Positions 7,754 through 16,215 of a stretch of 64,000 bases of DNA are shown one piece after another. Position numbers and translations under genes: made by a program. The notes below the pieces were generated by a model, which was not told where the DNA came from, did not search any database, and saw only the letters and a list, made by a program, of their open reading frames with translations. The stretch comes from Bradyrhizobium sp. CCBAU 53421 (GTDB lineage Bacteria; Pseudomonadota; Alphaproteobacteria; Rhizobiales; Xanthobacteraceae). The DNA is taken from positions 6,324,001-6,388,000 of the forward strand of contig NZ_CP030047.1 of the NCBI RefSeq assembly GCF_015291625.1. Direction: 5' to 3'. Every line of letters starts with the position of its first letter. The stretch's first letter is position 1.

Positions 7754-8082
7754 TCCTCACTCCCCAAAGTGACGGGAAGCATCTACGGGAAATGTCTTGA
7801 GCTTAGGCTCAAGCGCGCGGCGGCATTTGCTTCAAATGCCCGGATGCGCGCGAGCCGTCCGTTAACCAAGCCAGGTTCCCGCGCCGGCAGGCCGTTCGAC
7901 TGTCGAATGATAACGCGCGTGAAGGTCGACGGATCGCGGCGTTATCGCGCTTTTCGGCCTCTTTTCGTGCGATTTCTGCCGACGCTGCCGTTCGGATGAG
8001 GGAGCAGGTGCGGCGCAGGATCTCTTGTTCCCGTGCGGGCATGGTTGCCCGATGTGAAGCAGCCAGCGCGCTCTGTTAAAAT
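7754..8082. other. Intergenic region with two short hairpins
   Basis: This 329-bp gap lies between the ParA-like gene and the BTLCP gene, both on the minus strand. It contains CTTGAGC/GCTCAAG (7796-7802 and 7807-7813) and GGCATTTG/CAAATGCC (7822-7829 and 7833-7840), either of which could terminate the ParA transcript. The stretch 7754-7795 should hold the BTLCP promoter or leader. An Arg-rich open frame (7809-8042) lacks any recognisable feature and is not called. Confidence 0.45.
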
Positions 8083-8745
8083 CTAGACCGTCGCGCGCTG
8101 GCGCGGCGCGATCCCGCACCAGCTCATGACGAGATCGGCGAGCGTCTTGATCTCGATGTCCGCGGGCGTGCCGCCGGCGAAATCGGCCACCGATTGTCCG
8201 AGCGCGACGGCGCGAACATAGGCCGAGCGGCTTCCGATCATCGGCCCGATCTCCTCGTCGAGCGTATCGAGCTCCTCGATCAGTTGCTGGCCTTCGAGCG
8301 TGCGCTGGTCGACGCGGTTCGGCACGATCATGGCGCGCAGCGCCGTGCGCCGCGCGGCGCGCACCTCCCGCACGATGTCGATCGTCCGCGCGGTGGCCTC
8401 GATGTCGAGGCCGGACGGCGTACACGGCATCAGCACGATATTGGCGACCGCGAGCACGGCGCCCAGCACCCGGTCGTTGGGCGCGGAATCCACGACGATG
8501 ATCTGATGCGGGATCTGACGCATCAGCTTGGCCCATTCGGCAACGGGGCGGGTTTCCGGATCGAGCTGGTAGACCGGGAACGACAGATTGCCCGGCTCGG
8601 CCCAGTGACAGGCGGACGCCTGGGAGTCGGCGTCGACCAGCCCCACCACGCCCGTACGCCGGTCCAGTTCCGCGGCCAGCAAGACCGCAAGAGTCGTCTT
8701 TCCGACCCCGCCCTTGCGCTGGGCAACCGAGATGACAAGCGGCAT
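8083..8745 (-). CDS. ParA/MinD-family ATPase
   Basis: This 220-residue P-loop ATPase has the deviant Walker A KGGVGKTT at 11-18, the switch I/A' strand VDADSQAS (38-45) and the Walker B-like IIVVDSAPN. Only the ATPase domain is present. There is no N-terminal DNA-binding extension and no adjacent ParB, so chromosome or plasmid partition is unlikely. Orphan ParA proteins often position cell-envelope machinery. Here, 15 bp downstream of a glycosyltransferase in the same direction, it may localise EPS or polar secretion complexes (inference). Its length is typical of orphan ParA proteins. Confidence 0.85.
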   Translation of the reverse strand: MPLVISVAQRKGGVGKTTLAVLLAAELDRRTGVVGLVDADSQASACHWAEPGNLSFPVYQLDPETRPVAEWAKLMRQIPHQIIVVDSAPNDRVLGAVLAVANIVLMPCTPSGLDIEATARTIDIVREVRAARRTALRAMIVPNRVDQRTLEGQQLIEELDTLDEEIGPMIGSRSAYVRAVALGQSVADFAGGTPADIEIKTLADLVMSWCGIAPRQRATV

Positions 8746-8760
8746 CGCTAGCTCCTGGCG

Positions 8761-9996
8761 TTATCCCCCGTGCGTGCGCGGGAGGACACCTTCATCAACG
8801 AGCGTCAGCATCCGGGGCAGACAGACCCGCTTCGCATCGTAATTGTCCCTCACGAAGCTCCTCGCCTTCATCCGCATCTTCTTGAAGGCTTTCGGCCGTG
8901 ACAGCACCGAGACTACCTGATCCGACAGCGCATCAATATCAAAAAACGGCGTCAGCAGGCCGTTGCCGTCAGAGATGATGTCGCGAAGCGGGGCCGTGTC
9001 CGATGCCACCACCGCACATCCCGCGCTCATGGCCTCCAGCAGCGACCATGACAGCACGAAGGGATAGGTCAGATAAACGTGCACCGAGGAGATCTGCAGC
9101 AGTTCGAGATACGGTTCCCGCGGAATCCGGCCGAGGAAATGCACACGGCGCAGGTCGATGTCCGACCTGATCTCGTCCAGGAACATCGACTTCCAGCTCG
9201 AGCCCTTGGGCGGATTCGCGCCGTAGGATGTCCCGCTGCCGCCGACGATCACCACCTGCGCATTCGGCCGCGCAGCCATGATCCGCGGCAGCGATCGCAT
9301 GAAGACATGGAAGCCGCGCACCGGCTCCAAATTGCGCGAGACGTAAGTGATGACTTCGTCATCCGCCGACAGCGTCGCGCCGTTCGGCAGCTGAAACCGC
9401 GCGACGGGATTGGGCTTCACCTCGTCGGTGTCGACGCCTTCGTGGATGACCTCGATCTTGCCCTGAAACTCGCGGGGGAAGGTCGAGCGCTGCCAGGGCG
9501 TCGGCGAGACGCCGGTATCGCATTCGGTGAGCGACAGCAGCGTGGTCGCATTCTTCAGATGGAGCGCGACGTTGCCGTCGAGGCCGGTCATCGGAAACTC
9601 CGGATCGAAGCCGACGTCCCTGCCCTCGGCGCCGTAGTAGAATTCGCAATACAGAATGATCCGCGCCTTCGGAAACATCGTGCGCAGCGGCAGCGTCTCA
9701 CCCCAACCGGGATGCGCGAAGATCAGGTCGGGCACGAAGCCCTGCCCCGACAGCGACGACAGCGCATACAGCACCTCTTCGGCACGCCGCGCTTCGGTAT
9801 CAAAGCGGCGGGCAAAGGGATGGACCATCGAGGAGTCCGATTTGGTCGTCGAATATTTGAGCAGCCGGATATCCGGCGTCGTGCTCGCGGTCGACGAACC
9901 GACCGCAACGACCTTGTTACCGGGCTGCTCGGCGAGTGCACGCGCAATGTGGCGGTACTGGGCAGGAAAGTTGTTGTGGACGAAGAGGACGTTCAT
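8761..9996 (-). CDS. Glycosyltransferase, GT4 family
   Basis: This 411-residue GT-B fold enzyme starts MNVLFVHNNFPAQYRH and has the C-terminal nucleotide-sugar domain with YLTYPFVLSWSLLEAMSAG, where the Glu pair of the E-x7-E motif is placed. Members with this N-terminus transfer sugars to lipid-linked intermediates in the cytoplasm. The frame extends upstream to a GTG at 10083, but the start at 9996 is where homologous folds begin. No strong ribosome-binding site supports either. It precedes the ParA-like gene by 15 bp and diverges from the 310-aa gene. Donor and acceptor are unknown. Confidence 0.8.
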   Translation of the reverse strand: MNVLFVHNNFPAQYRHIARALAEQPGNKVVAVGSSTASTTPDIRLLKYSTTKSDSSMVHPFARRFDTEARRAEEVLYALSSLSGQGFVPDLIFAHPGWGETLPLRTMFPKARIILYCEFYYGAEGRDVGFDPEFPMTGLDGNVALHLKNATTLLSLTECDTGVSPTPWQRSTFPREFQGKIEVIHEGVDTDEVKPNPVARFQLPNGATLSADDEVITYVSRNLEPVRGFHVFMRSLPRIMAARPNAQVVIVGGSGTSYGANPPKGSSWKSMFLDEIRSDIDLRRVHFLGRIPREPYLELLQISSVHVYLTYPFVLSWSLLEAMSAGCAVVASDTAPLRDIISDGNGLLTPFFDIDALSDQVVSVLSRPKAFKKMRMKARSFVRDNYDAKRVCLPRMLTLVDEGVLPRTHGG

Positions 9997-10194
9997 CGGC
10001 GGGCGAGCGCGCCCCCAGGCCGCGCGGTCTTCGGTTGGGGTCAGGGTCGATACCATGACCGGCAGGGTGTCTTCGATATGCACGTGCGAAACTATCTCAC
10101 CGGATTAACATTAAGCCCCCTTCTATCACACAGATTTTTGGGGCACACTGTGCGAGAAACATATCGACCCATTCCGTTAGGCTCGCAGGCGACC

Positions 10195-11127
10195 ATGAAC
10201 GAACAGATTCAGCAGAAAACCATTGACCTGGCACGAGGGCTTTTCCTGGTTCGCTACAATGGCGCGGAAGACAAGACATCACCTCCGGTGGTGCGCGTAT
10301 ATCCGGATCGCGCCAGCCTTAACAATTGTAACATTATTACCGGGCCCGACGGAGCCAATGGAACCCTGTTTGCGCCCGAGACCGCGCTGGTCGTGTCCGT
10401 CGCCCGGCCGAGCCGCCTGATCGTCGAGGTCACCGCAGGGCGCGCCGGCGGGTCGACCGCCGCCAATATCAAGATCGAACCGCTGACCCAGGGACAACCG
10501 GCCATGCAGCCGGCCAGCCAGCCCTTCGACAGCTATGAGCCCGAGGCTGGCCCAGAGGAACCGAGCGACCTCAAGCTGCTCGCGCATGTCGCCGGTTTGG
10601 GTGACGTGACGGTCGGCTCGAATACGTGGATCGCCGGACCGGCCGCGCCGGCCCGGATCGAGGGCATTTCGCTCGAATGGCCGAACAAGCCCTACGATCT
10701 CAACCTGCAATACGCCGTCAAGTTCGCCCGGCCGCAGCGCGGCGACAACCAGTTCGTTCCGCTCGGAACCTTTGCCGGAACCCGGGGACGCGCGCTGGCG
10801 ATCACGGGGTTCTCGCTGGAAGCCACCGGCCCGGGCGCGGATCGCTACGCCATCGCCGCCGAAACCATCTTCCTGGGGGCTCCCGCGTTGCGCGTCACCG
10901 GGAACCGGATTGTGGTGTCGGGCCCTTCAGGCCGGGAACCGCTGGTGGGCCTCAAGCTCAGTCTCGAAGAGCATCGGGTGCAGGCAGCGCCGCTCGCGCC
11001 CCGGCAGCCAAGGCGTGCCGAACCCGCCCCGGCCCCCGTCGCGATGCCGCGGCAGGAGGCACCGCGCCTTGAGGGACGGGTGCGCGTGTTCCGGAGCCGG
11101 CAGGGCGCCGTCAAGACGGCGGGCTGA
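10195..11127 (+). CDS. Hypothetical protein (310 aa) in glycosyltransferase operon
   Basis: No known domain was recognised. The protein starts MNEQIQQKTIDLARGLFLVR. It is rich in short beta strands, with an N-terminal domain (about 1-110) and a second domain (about 120-260) holding several Gly-rich turns (HVAGLGDVTVG, GTFAGTRGRALAI). A Pro/Ala/Arg-rich tail follows. It has no signal peptide, so it is probably cytoplasmic. It is followed immediately by the 851-residue GT2 gene (stop at 11127, next start at 11132 or 11153), so the two are translationally coupled and may form a complex. Upstream, the 198-bp divergent region carries a TTAACATTAA box near 10105. Confidence 0.7.
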   Translation: MNEQIQQKTIDLARGLFLVRYNGAEDKTSPPVVRVYPDRASLNNCNIITGPDGANGTLFAPETALVVSVARPSRLIVEVTAGRAGGSTAANIKIEPLTQGQPAMQPASQPFDSYEPEAGPEEPSDLKLLAHVAGLGDVTVGSNTWIAGPAAPARIEGISLEWPNKPYDLNLQYAVKFARPQRGDNQFVPLGTFAGTRGRALAITGFSLEATGPGADRYAIAAETIFLGAPALRVTGNRIVVSGPSGREPLVGLKLSLEEHRVQAAPLAPRQPRRAEPAPAPVAMPRQEAPRLEGRVRVFRSRQGAVKTAG

Positions 11128-11152
11128 GCATGTGGGCGGACAAGGGCGACAT

Positions 11153-13708
11153 TTGACCGCCGACGCGCGCAGGATCGCCTTTACGTCCAAGACGCTCCAC
11201 CACGTCGATCTCGAGCGGGCCGCTGTCGGGGCGCTCGAGGCGCGTGATTTCCGGCGCGCATTCGCGCTCGCCGACCGCCGCTGCCGGATCCTGCCGCATC
11301 CCGGTGCCCGCGCCTACCTGCTGCGCGCCGAAGCGCTGTTTCGCCTCGACCTCAAGGATGCGGCTGTCGCCAGCGTCGCCAAAGCGCTCGAACTCGAACC
11401 GGACGACCTCGCCGCCGCGCGGCGCATGATGGCCTGGGGCGACGGCGTCAAGCAGATCGAAGCCGCACGAAGCATCGCGCGGCGCGATGACGATCCGGAT
11501 TCAGTCAAAAGTGCCCTCCTGCTGCTCGAGCAGAGTGGTCAGGACAGCTGTGCCCGTGTCGACTTCCTGGATGAGGAGGTGAAGGGGTGGGTGACGTGGC
11601 GAGGAGCTGACGACCCGCACCTTTCGCTGGCGCAGGCGGACCAATCCAGCACCCTGCAGCTTCCTGCCGATCCCCGTCACAGGTTTGCGCTCAACGGGCG
11701 ACGCGCTGCGAGCTTCCGTCTAATGCGGCCGGCGTCCACGACCTCGCAACGTCTCGAGATCGCACAGGCTGACCGCGTCATCGCGAGCATTCAACTCCCG
11801 GCCAACCGCGCGCCGGATCGCCGCAACGCGCCACAACGGCCGCTTCGCGCCGGGAGCGCCGAAACTCCCCCGCTCACCATCATCATCCCGGTCTACCGGG
11901 ACTTGGCCGCGACACGTGCCTGCATCGAGAGCGCATTGACTGCGATCGCTTGCACGCCGGGCGCGACCATCGTCGTCGTCGATGATGCCTCGCCCGAGCC
12001 CGACATCAAGCGCCTGCTCGGCGAGCTGGCGTCCGAACAGCGCATCCGGCTGCTGACCAACGCGCACAATCTCGGCTTTGTCGGCGCGGTCAACCGGGCG
12101 CTTGGTGAGACCCATGCCGGCGATGTCGTGCTGCTGAATTCGGATGCGACGGTGCCGAAATACGCGCTGCAGCGCTTGCGAAGCGCGGTACGATCGACGC
12201 CGGGCGTCGGCACCGCGACCCCGCTCTCGAACAACGGCGAATATACCAGCTTTCCGGTTGCGAACCGGTCGAACCCCCTGCCCTCGCCCGACGAGCTCGA
12301 CCTGCTGGACGAACTTGCCGGCACGGCAAATTCCGGAATGGCGATCGACATTCCTAACGGCATCGGGTTCTGCCTCTACATCACCCGCGAATGTCTCGAC
12401 GCCGTGCATGCGCTCTCCGACGATTTCTATCGCGGCTATCTCGAAGACGTCGACTTCTGCCTGCGCGCCGCGGAGGCCGGCTTCCGCAATGTGTGCATCC
12501 CTTCGGTCTTTGTCGGACACGAAGGTTCGCGCTCGTTTCTTGGCGAGAAGCGTTCGCTGGTGCTGCGTAATCTTCGCGTGCTCGAGCACCGTTACCGGCG
12601 CTATGCGACGGAGTGCGCGGCGTTCCTGCTCGCCGATCCGCTGCGCGATTGCCGCGCGGCGCTCGAGCTCAAGCTGCTCGCCGACGAACAGCGCGCCGCC
12701 GCCCCGCATGTCATCCTCTGCGGCTCCGCCATCGGCCGCGAAATTGCCATCAAGCGCTGCAGGCAGCTCGCGGCGGACGACGAGCGCGGTCTGATCGTTC
12801 ACTTCCGCACCGAGGGGCAACGCCAGCTGGCTGCGATCTTCGCTCCGGATGGCGAAATACCGCAGTCGATCGCCCTCGACGTTGCAGCGCCCGAGGGCCG
12901 CGAGGCGCTTCTGAAGCTTCTCGCCGATCTGCGGGTCCGCTCGCTGGAGATTGCGGAACCGGACCGCATCCCCAGCGCATGTCTCGCCCAGCTCACGCAC
13001 CATTTCACCTATGAGCTCCTGATCACCGACACCAGCCTTGCGATGCGCGCCGCGATCGGAGCGGGTCTCCATCCGGACTGGACGGGTCTCGTCGAAGGGG
13101 CCCGGCACGTGATCGCGATCGGCGAAGACGGGGCCGCCTTTTCCGTATCGGTTCTCGGCCTGCAAGTGGTGCGGCCGAGCGACCCGCCGGCGCGGCCGGT
13201 CCGGCATCCTCCCGTGAGCGGTCCTGCGCGTCTCGGCCTGCTTGCCCTGCACAGCAACGCGGCGGAATTTCGCTTCGTGAGAGCGCTCAGCGATCAATTG
13301 GCCGATGCCCATGCAGACGCCGGGATCATCGTGCTCGGCACCACCCTCGACGATCTCAGGCTGATGCAGCGGACGAATGTCACGGTGACCGGCGAAATCG
13401 GCGTCGACGACGTCGCGATGCTCATCGAAGGTCACGGCATCACCAAACTGGTTCTCGACATCGGCGAACCGGCATTTGGACATCCGCTGGTGGACGCGCT
13501 GCTGGCGACGGGATTGCCGACCGCCGCGACGGAATGGATTCCGGCACCAGCGGGACGTGGCCGAAAGACCGACCTGAAGCTGCAGCCCGGCCTTGATGCC
13601 GATGATGCGGTTGCCGCCGTCCTCGACTGGGTGGTCGAGGATGTGCGGCTACATCCCGATTGGAGGAACGGTCGGCACAGGCGGGAGGTTGGCGCGCGGT
13701 TTCCATGA
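11153..13708 (+). CDS. Multidomain GT2 glycosyltransferase (851 aa)
   Basis: Residues 1 to about 110 look like tetratricopeptide-type helices (AYLLRAEALFRLDLKDAAVA). A GT2/GT-A domain follows (about 238-520) with TIIIPVYRDL, the VVVDDASPE loop, the LLNSDATV DXD-type site and YLEDVDFCLRAAEAG. The C-terminal 200 residues or so (LGLLALHSNAAEFRFVRALS onward) resemble part of a GT-B domain without a full catalytic motif. The start is ambiguous: TTG 11153 has AAGGG seven bases upstream, and GTG 11132 would add seven residues. It is coupled to the 310-aa gene and overlaps the convergent GT2 gene by 60 bp. It probably adds a sugar to the EPS repeat unit. Confidence 0.75.
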   Translation: MTADARRIAFTSKTLHHVDLERAAVGALEARDFRRAFALADRRCRILPHPGARAYLLRAEALFRLDLKDAAVASVAKALELEPDDLAAARRMMAWGDGVKQIEAARSIARRDDDPDSVKSALLLLEQSGQDSCARVDFLDEEVKGWVTWRGADDPHLSLAQADQSSTLQLPADPRHRFALNGRRAASFRLMRPASTTSQRLEIAQADRVIASIQLPANRAPDRRNAPQRPLRAGSAETPPLTIIIPVYRDLAATRACIESALTAIACTPGATIVVVDDASPEPDIKRLLGELASEQRIRLLTNAHNLGFVGAVNRALGETHAGDVVLLNSDATVPKYALQRLRSAVRSTPGVGTATPLSNNGEYTSFPVANRSNPLPSPDELDLLDELAGTANSGMAIDIPNGIGFCLYITRECLDAVHALSDDFYRGYLEDVDFCLRAAEAGFRNVCIPSVFVGHEGSRSFLGEKRSLVLRNLRVLEHRYRRYATECAAFLLADPLRDCRAALELKLLADEQRAAAPHVILCGSAIGREIAIKRCRQLAADDERGLIVHFRTEGQRQLAAIFAPDGEIPQSIALDVAAPEGREALLKLLADLRVRSLEIAEPDRIPSACLAQLTHHFTYELLITDTSLAMRAAIGAGLHPDWTGLVEGARHVIAIGEDGAAFSVSVLGLQVVRPSDPPARPVRHPPVSGPARLGLLALHSNAAEFRFVRALSDQLADAHADAGIIVLGTTLDDLRLMQRTNVTVTGEIGVDDVAMLIEGHGITKLVLDIGEPAFGHPLVDALLATGLPTAATEWIPAPAGRGRKTDLKLQPGLDADDAVAAVLDWVVEDVRLHPDWRNGRHRREVGARFP

Positions 13709-15988
13709 CCGCGGCGGCCATGCCAGCGAAGAGAACGGCGTCGAATCCAGCCCCAGCAGCGGGCTGTAATAGGGATCGTCGAGCAGCACCTCGCCCCACT
13801 TCGCGCGCAACATCGCCAGCTCGTGCCCGAAGCGGGCCTTGCGGTCCGGCGCGGAATCACGGCCCCGGCTTGCCGACTCCAGGTGAACGAGTTTCGCGTC
13901 CGGCGCGAGTACGATCCGCCTGCCGAGCTGGCGCAGCTTCAGGCACAGATCGATATCGTTGAAACTGATCGGAAAGCGGATCTCATCCATGCCGCCGACC
14001 GCCACGAAGTCGCGCTTGCGCATCAAGAGGCACGCGGCCGTCACCGCCGAACATTCGTGCGCCACTTGGAGCAGATCGCCGTAGCCGGGATCACCGTCCA
14101 TCCGGTCGTTGAAGGCGTGCGCAGCGGAGAAATTCGCGCCCAGCACCACCCCGCCGTGCTGCACGACGCTGCTCGGCCAGAGCAGCTTTGCGCCGACGGC
14201 TCCGACATCGGGAGCGGCGAGCCGCCACAGCATCTCCGCCAGCCAGCCGTCGTCGAGCGCCTGGATGTCGTTGTTGAGGAAGCAGATGTTCTCGGTGTCG
14301 ACGCAGTCGACGGCGGCGTTGTTGATGGCTGCGAAGTTGAAGGGCCCCTCGACCGAAATGACGTCGATTTCGTCCGCTGAAAGACCCTCGAGATAGTCCA
14401 GCGCTTCCGGTTCGCTCGAGCTGTTATCGACGACGAGGATCCGGGCGTTGGTCTCATGCGCGGCCGGCAAGACCGTCTCGATGCATCGCTTGAGCAGTTC
14501 GGCGCGATTTCTGGTCGGGATGATGATGGTAGTGCGCTCGTTCCAATCGACCACACGCCTGACCCGCACGGCCGGAAGAAGACCAGCTTTCCGCGGCTCG
14601 ACATTCGCCTCGACACCGGTCCTGGCGAAATAGGCCTTGCTTGCTGCGACCAGTTCGGCGGTTGCGACCGACGCATCGATCCGCGGCAATGCCGCGACCG
14701 ATCCCGGCAGATGATAGGTTCGTTCAAGCTCCGCGCAGCCAATGAAGATGTCGTAGAGCGACGCCGCCGATCGCAGCGCTTCCACAGCCCGTTCGCGGCG
14801 CACGGCAAAGCAATAGGCGCCATAGCCCTGCTCGAGCGTTCGTTCGAGATCGAAGGCCGAGAACAGCAGCGGCCAGACAGCGCCGGCGCCGGCCGAGACC
14901 TCGACGTCGCCATAGACGACATCGCAGCCTGGCTCGGACGCGAACACATCAGCGAAGCGCTGCAAGGCATCTTCAGCAAGGATCGTCCCGCTCAGACAGA
15001 AGACGAAGAACGCGCTGCTCGCGGCATCGCCGTCGACGAACTCGCGCGCAGCGCCGGGATCGAACTGACTGAACCCCCGCACCGGCAGGCACACCGCCGA
15101 CCAGGCCGCGTGCTGTTGGGCTTCCAGGCTCTCGATACTTTCGTCCACCCTTGCCTCGCCGATCAGGACGACCGCCGCCTCGGATGAAACATCGGCCTCT
15201 GTTGTCGGCGAGAAGCGCTCTTTCCAGCTGCGATAGGTGTGAAACGGCACCGAGGCGGGCAACAGCTGATCGAACAATTGCCCGCGCAGCCGCTCGCTGT
15301 CCCAGCGTCCGAGCTCCGCGATGGTCTGCTCCAGGCCGCGCTCGAACGCGACGAATGCGACCGGCTCCGAGATCAGGTTGCGTCCCGAAGTCGTTCGCGC
15401 GGACAGCCCGCGCACGCGACCATCGGCAAAATGCTCGGGCAGATGAAAATCGATGCGGCGGCCGACACCGAACTCGCTGCCGCGGGCGACGTTGGTCCAT
15501 CCGGTTGGCTTCACGGTCATCACCGGCCGCTGCGCAATCAGGATCTCGATGTCTTCGTCGACCTCCTGCGCAAGCCAGCCCTCGAAGCGCAAGCCGCCGG
15601 CCCATTTGATCTCGCCGATTCGATGCCACTGCGCTTCCGCTGCCGCGATATCGCAGCGAATCGGAGCGCCGACGGGACTTCCGATATTGGCCAGCCTTGC
15701 CTCGATGATCCCGGCGCTCGAGCTGACTTCATCCTGCACGTTGAAGGTAAAGCCAAATCGACCATCACCGATTCCGGCTTCGGCAAGCTCTGTTACAAAC
15801 TCGTCACACAATGATGACATGTATGGCTCGCCATCGACCAGCAGTTCGACGGCGTAGCGCCGGGTGGGATCGGCGCGGTCATAGACGAATCCGGAAAACG
15901 TCGTGCGATCGTATCTGGAGAACTGCGTTTGCAACGACGCGTAGTCAGCTCCTGAGGGCCTCTGCTTGCCAATCGTCTTCGTGCTCAT
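13649..15988 (-). CDS. Large GT2 glycosyltransferase with N-terminal beta modules
   Basis: This 779-residue protein has two N-terminal beta-sandwich-like modules (about 30-105, with FSGFVYDRADP and LVDGEPY; and about 135-225, with FEGWLAQEVD and the GVGRRIDFHLP strand). A middle domain (about 260-470) resembles a degenerate GT-A fold, and a C-terminal GT2 domain (about 480-760) follows. The GT2 domain shows TIIIPTRNRAELLKRC, the ILVVDNSSSEPE loop, FLNNDIQ (DXD-like), GAKLLWPSSVVQHGGVVLG and SFNDIDLCLKLRQLG. ATG 15988 is chosen because GAGGGG sits five bases upstream. A GTG two codons earlier would abut that site. Its 3' end overlaps the convergent gene by 60 bp. Confidence 0.78.
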   Translation of the reverse strand: MSTKTIGKQRPSGADYASLQTQFSRYDRTTFSGFVYDRADPTRRYAVELLVDGEPYMSSLCDEFVTELAEAGIGDGRFGFTFNVQDEVSSSAGIIEARLANIGSPVGAPIRCDIAAAEAQWHRIGEIKWAGGLRFEGWLAQEVDEDIEILIAQRPVMTVKPTGWTNVARGSEFGVGRRIDFHLPEHFADGRVRGLSARTTSGRNLISEPVAFVAFERGLEQTIAELGRWDSERLRGQLFDQLLPASVPFHTYRSWKERFSPTTEADVSSEAAVVLIGEARVDESIESLEAQQHAAWSAVCLPVRGFSQFDPGAAREFVDGDAASSAFFVFCLSGTILAEDALQRFADVFASEPGCDVVYGDVEVSAGAGAVWPLLFSAFDLERTLEQGYGAYCFAVRRERAVEALRSAASLYDIFIGCAELERTYHLPGSVAALPRIDASVATAELVAASKAYFARTGVEANVEPRKAGLLPAVRVRRVVDWNERTTIIIPTRNRAELLKRCIETVLPAAHETNARILVVDNSSSEPEALDYLEGLSADEIDVISVEGPFNFAAINNAAVDCVDTENICFLNNDIQALDDGWLAEMLWRLAAPDVGAVGAKLLWPSSVVQHGGVVLGANFSAAHAFNDRMDGDPGYGDLLQVAHECSAVTAACLLMRKRDFVAVGGMDEIRFPISFNDIDLCLKLRQLGRRIVLAPDAKLVHLESASRGRDSAPDRKARFGHELAMLRAKWGEVLLDDPYYSPLLGLDSTPFSSLAWPPRSWKPRANLPPVPTVPPIGM

Positions 15989-16215
15989 GTCCACCCCTCA
16001 AACGGCGGCTCGATTGTCGGTCGATTTCAAGTTGAGAATGTGTCCGTGGCGCGCCCAAGGTGGCTAGCAAGCGCTCAACTGCACTCGTGCCATCACCGTT
16101 TGCACAAAAAGCCGCCGATCTCCAACACAAACGATACGTTATAAAACTTGGCGTTATCGGCACCAATTGTGCTAGTGCTAACTCCTCCTCTCCACACTGA
16201 TCGACGAGCGGATTC

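Noticed and set aside
7809..8042. 77-codon minus-strand frame in the ParA-BTLCP spacer
   Set aside because: It is Arg-rich, spans two hairpins and has no convincing ribosome-binding site or domain.
8083..8745. Plasmid or chromosome partition system
   Set aside because: There is no parB gene, no parS-like repeats and no replication gene nearby. The ParA-like protein is an orphan.
9079..10194. Upstream extension of the 310-aa protein, opposite the GT4 gene
   Set aside because: The extension runs antisense to the GT4 and across the divergent promoter. ATG 10195 gives a protein-like N-terminus.
11720..13483. 587-codon minus-strand frame opposite the 851-aa GT2
   Set aside because: The plus strand carries clear GT2 motifs. 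The antisense frame is low-complexity and has no recognisable domain.
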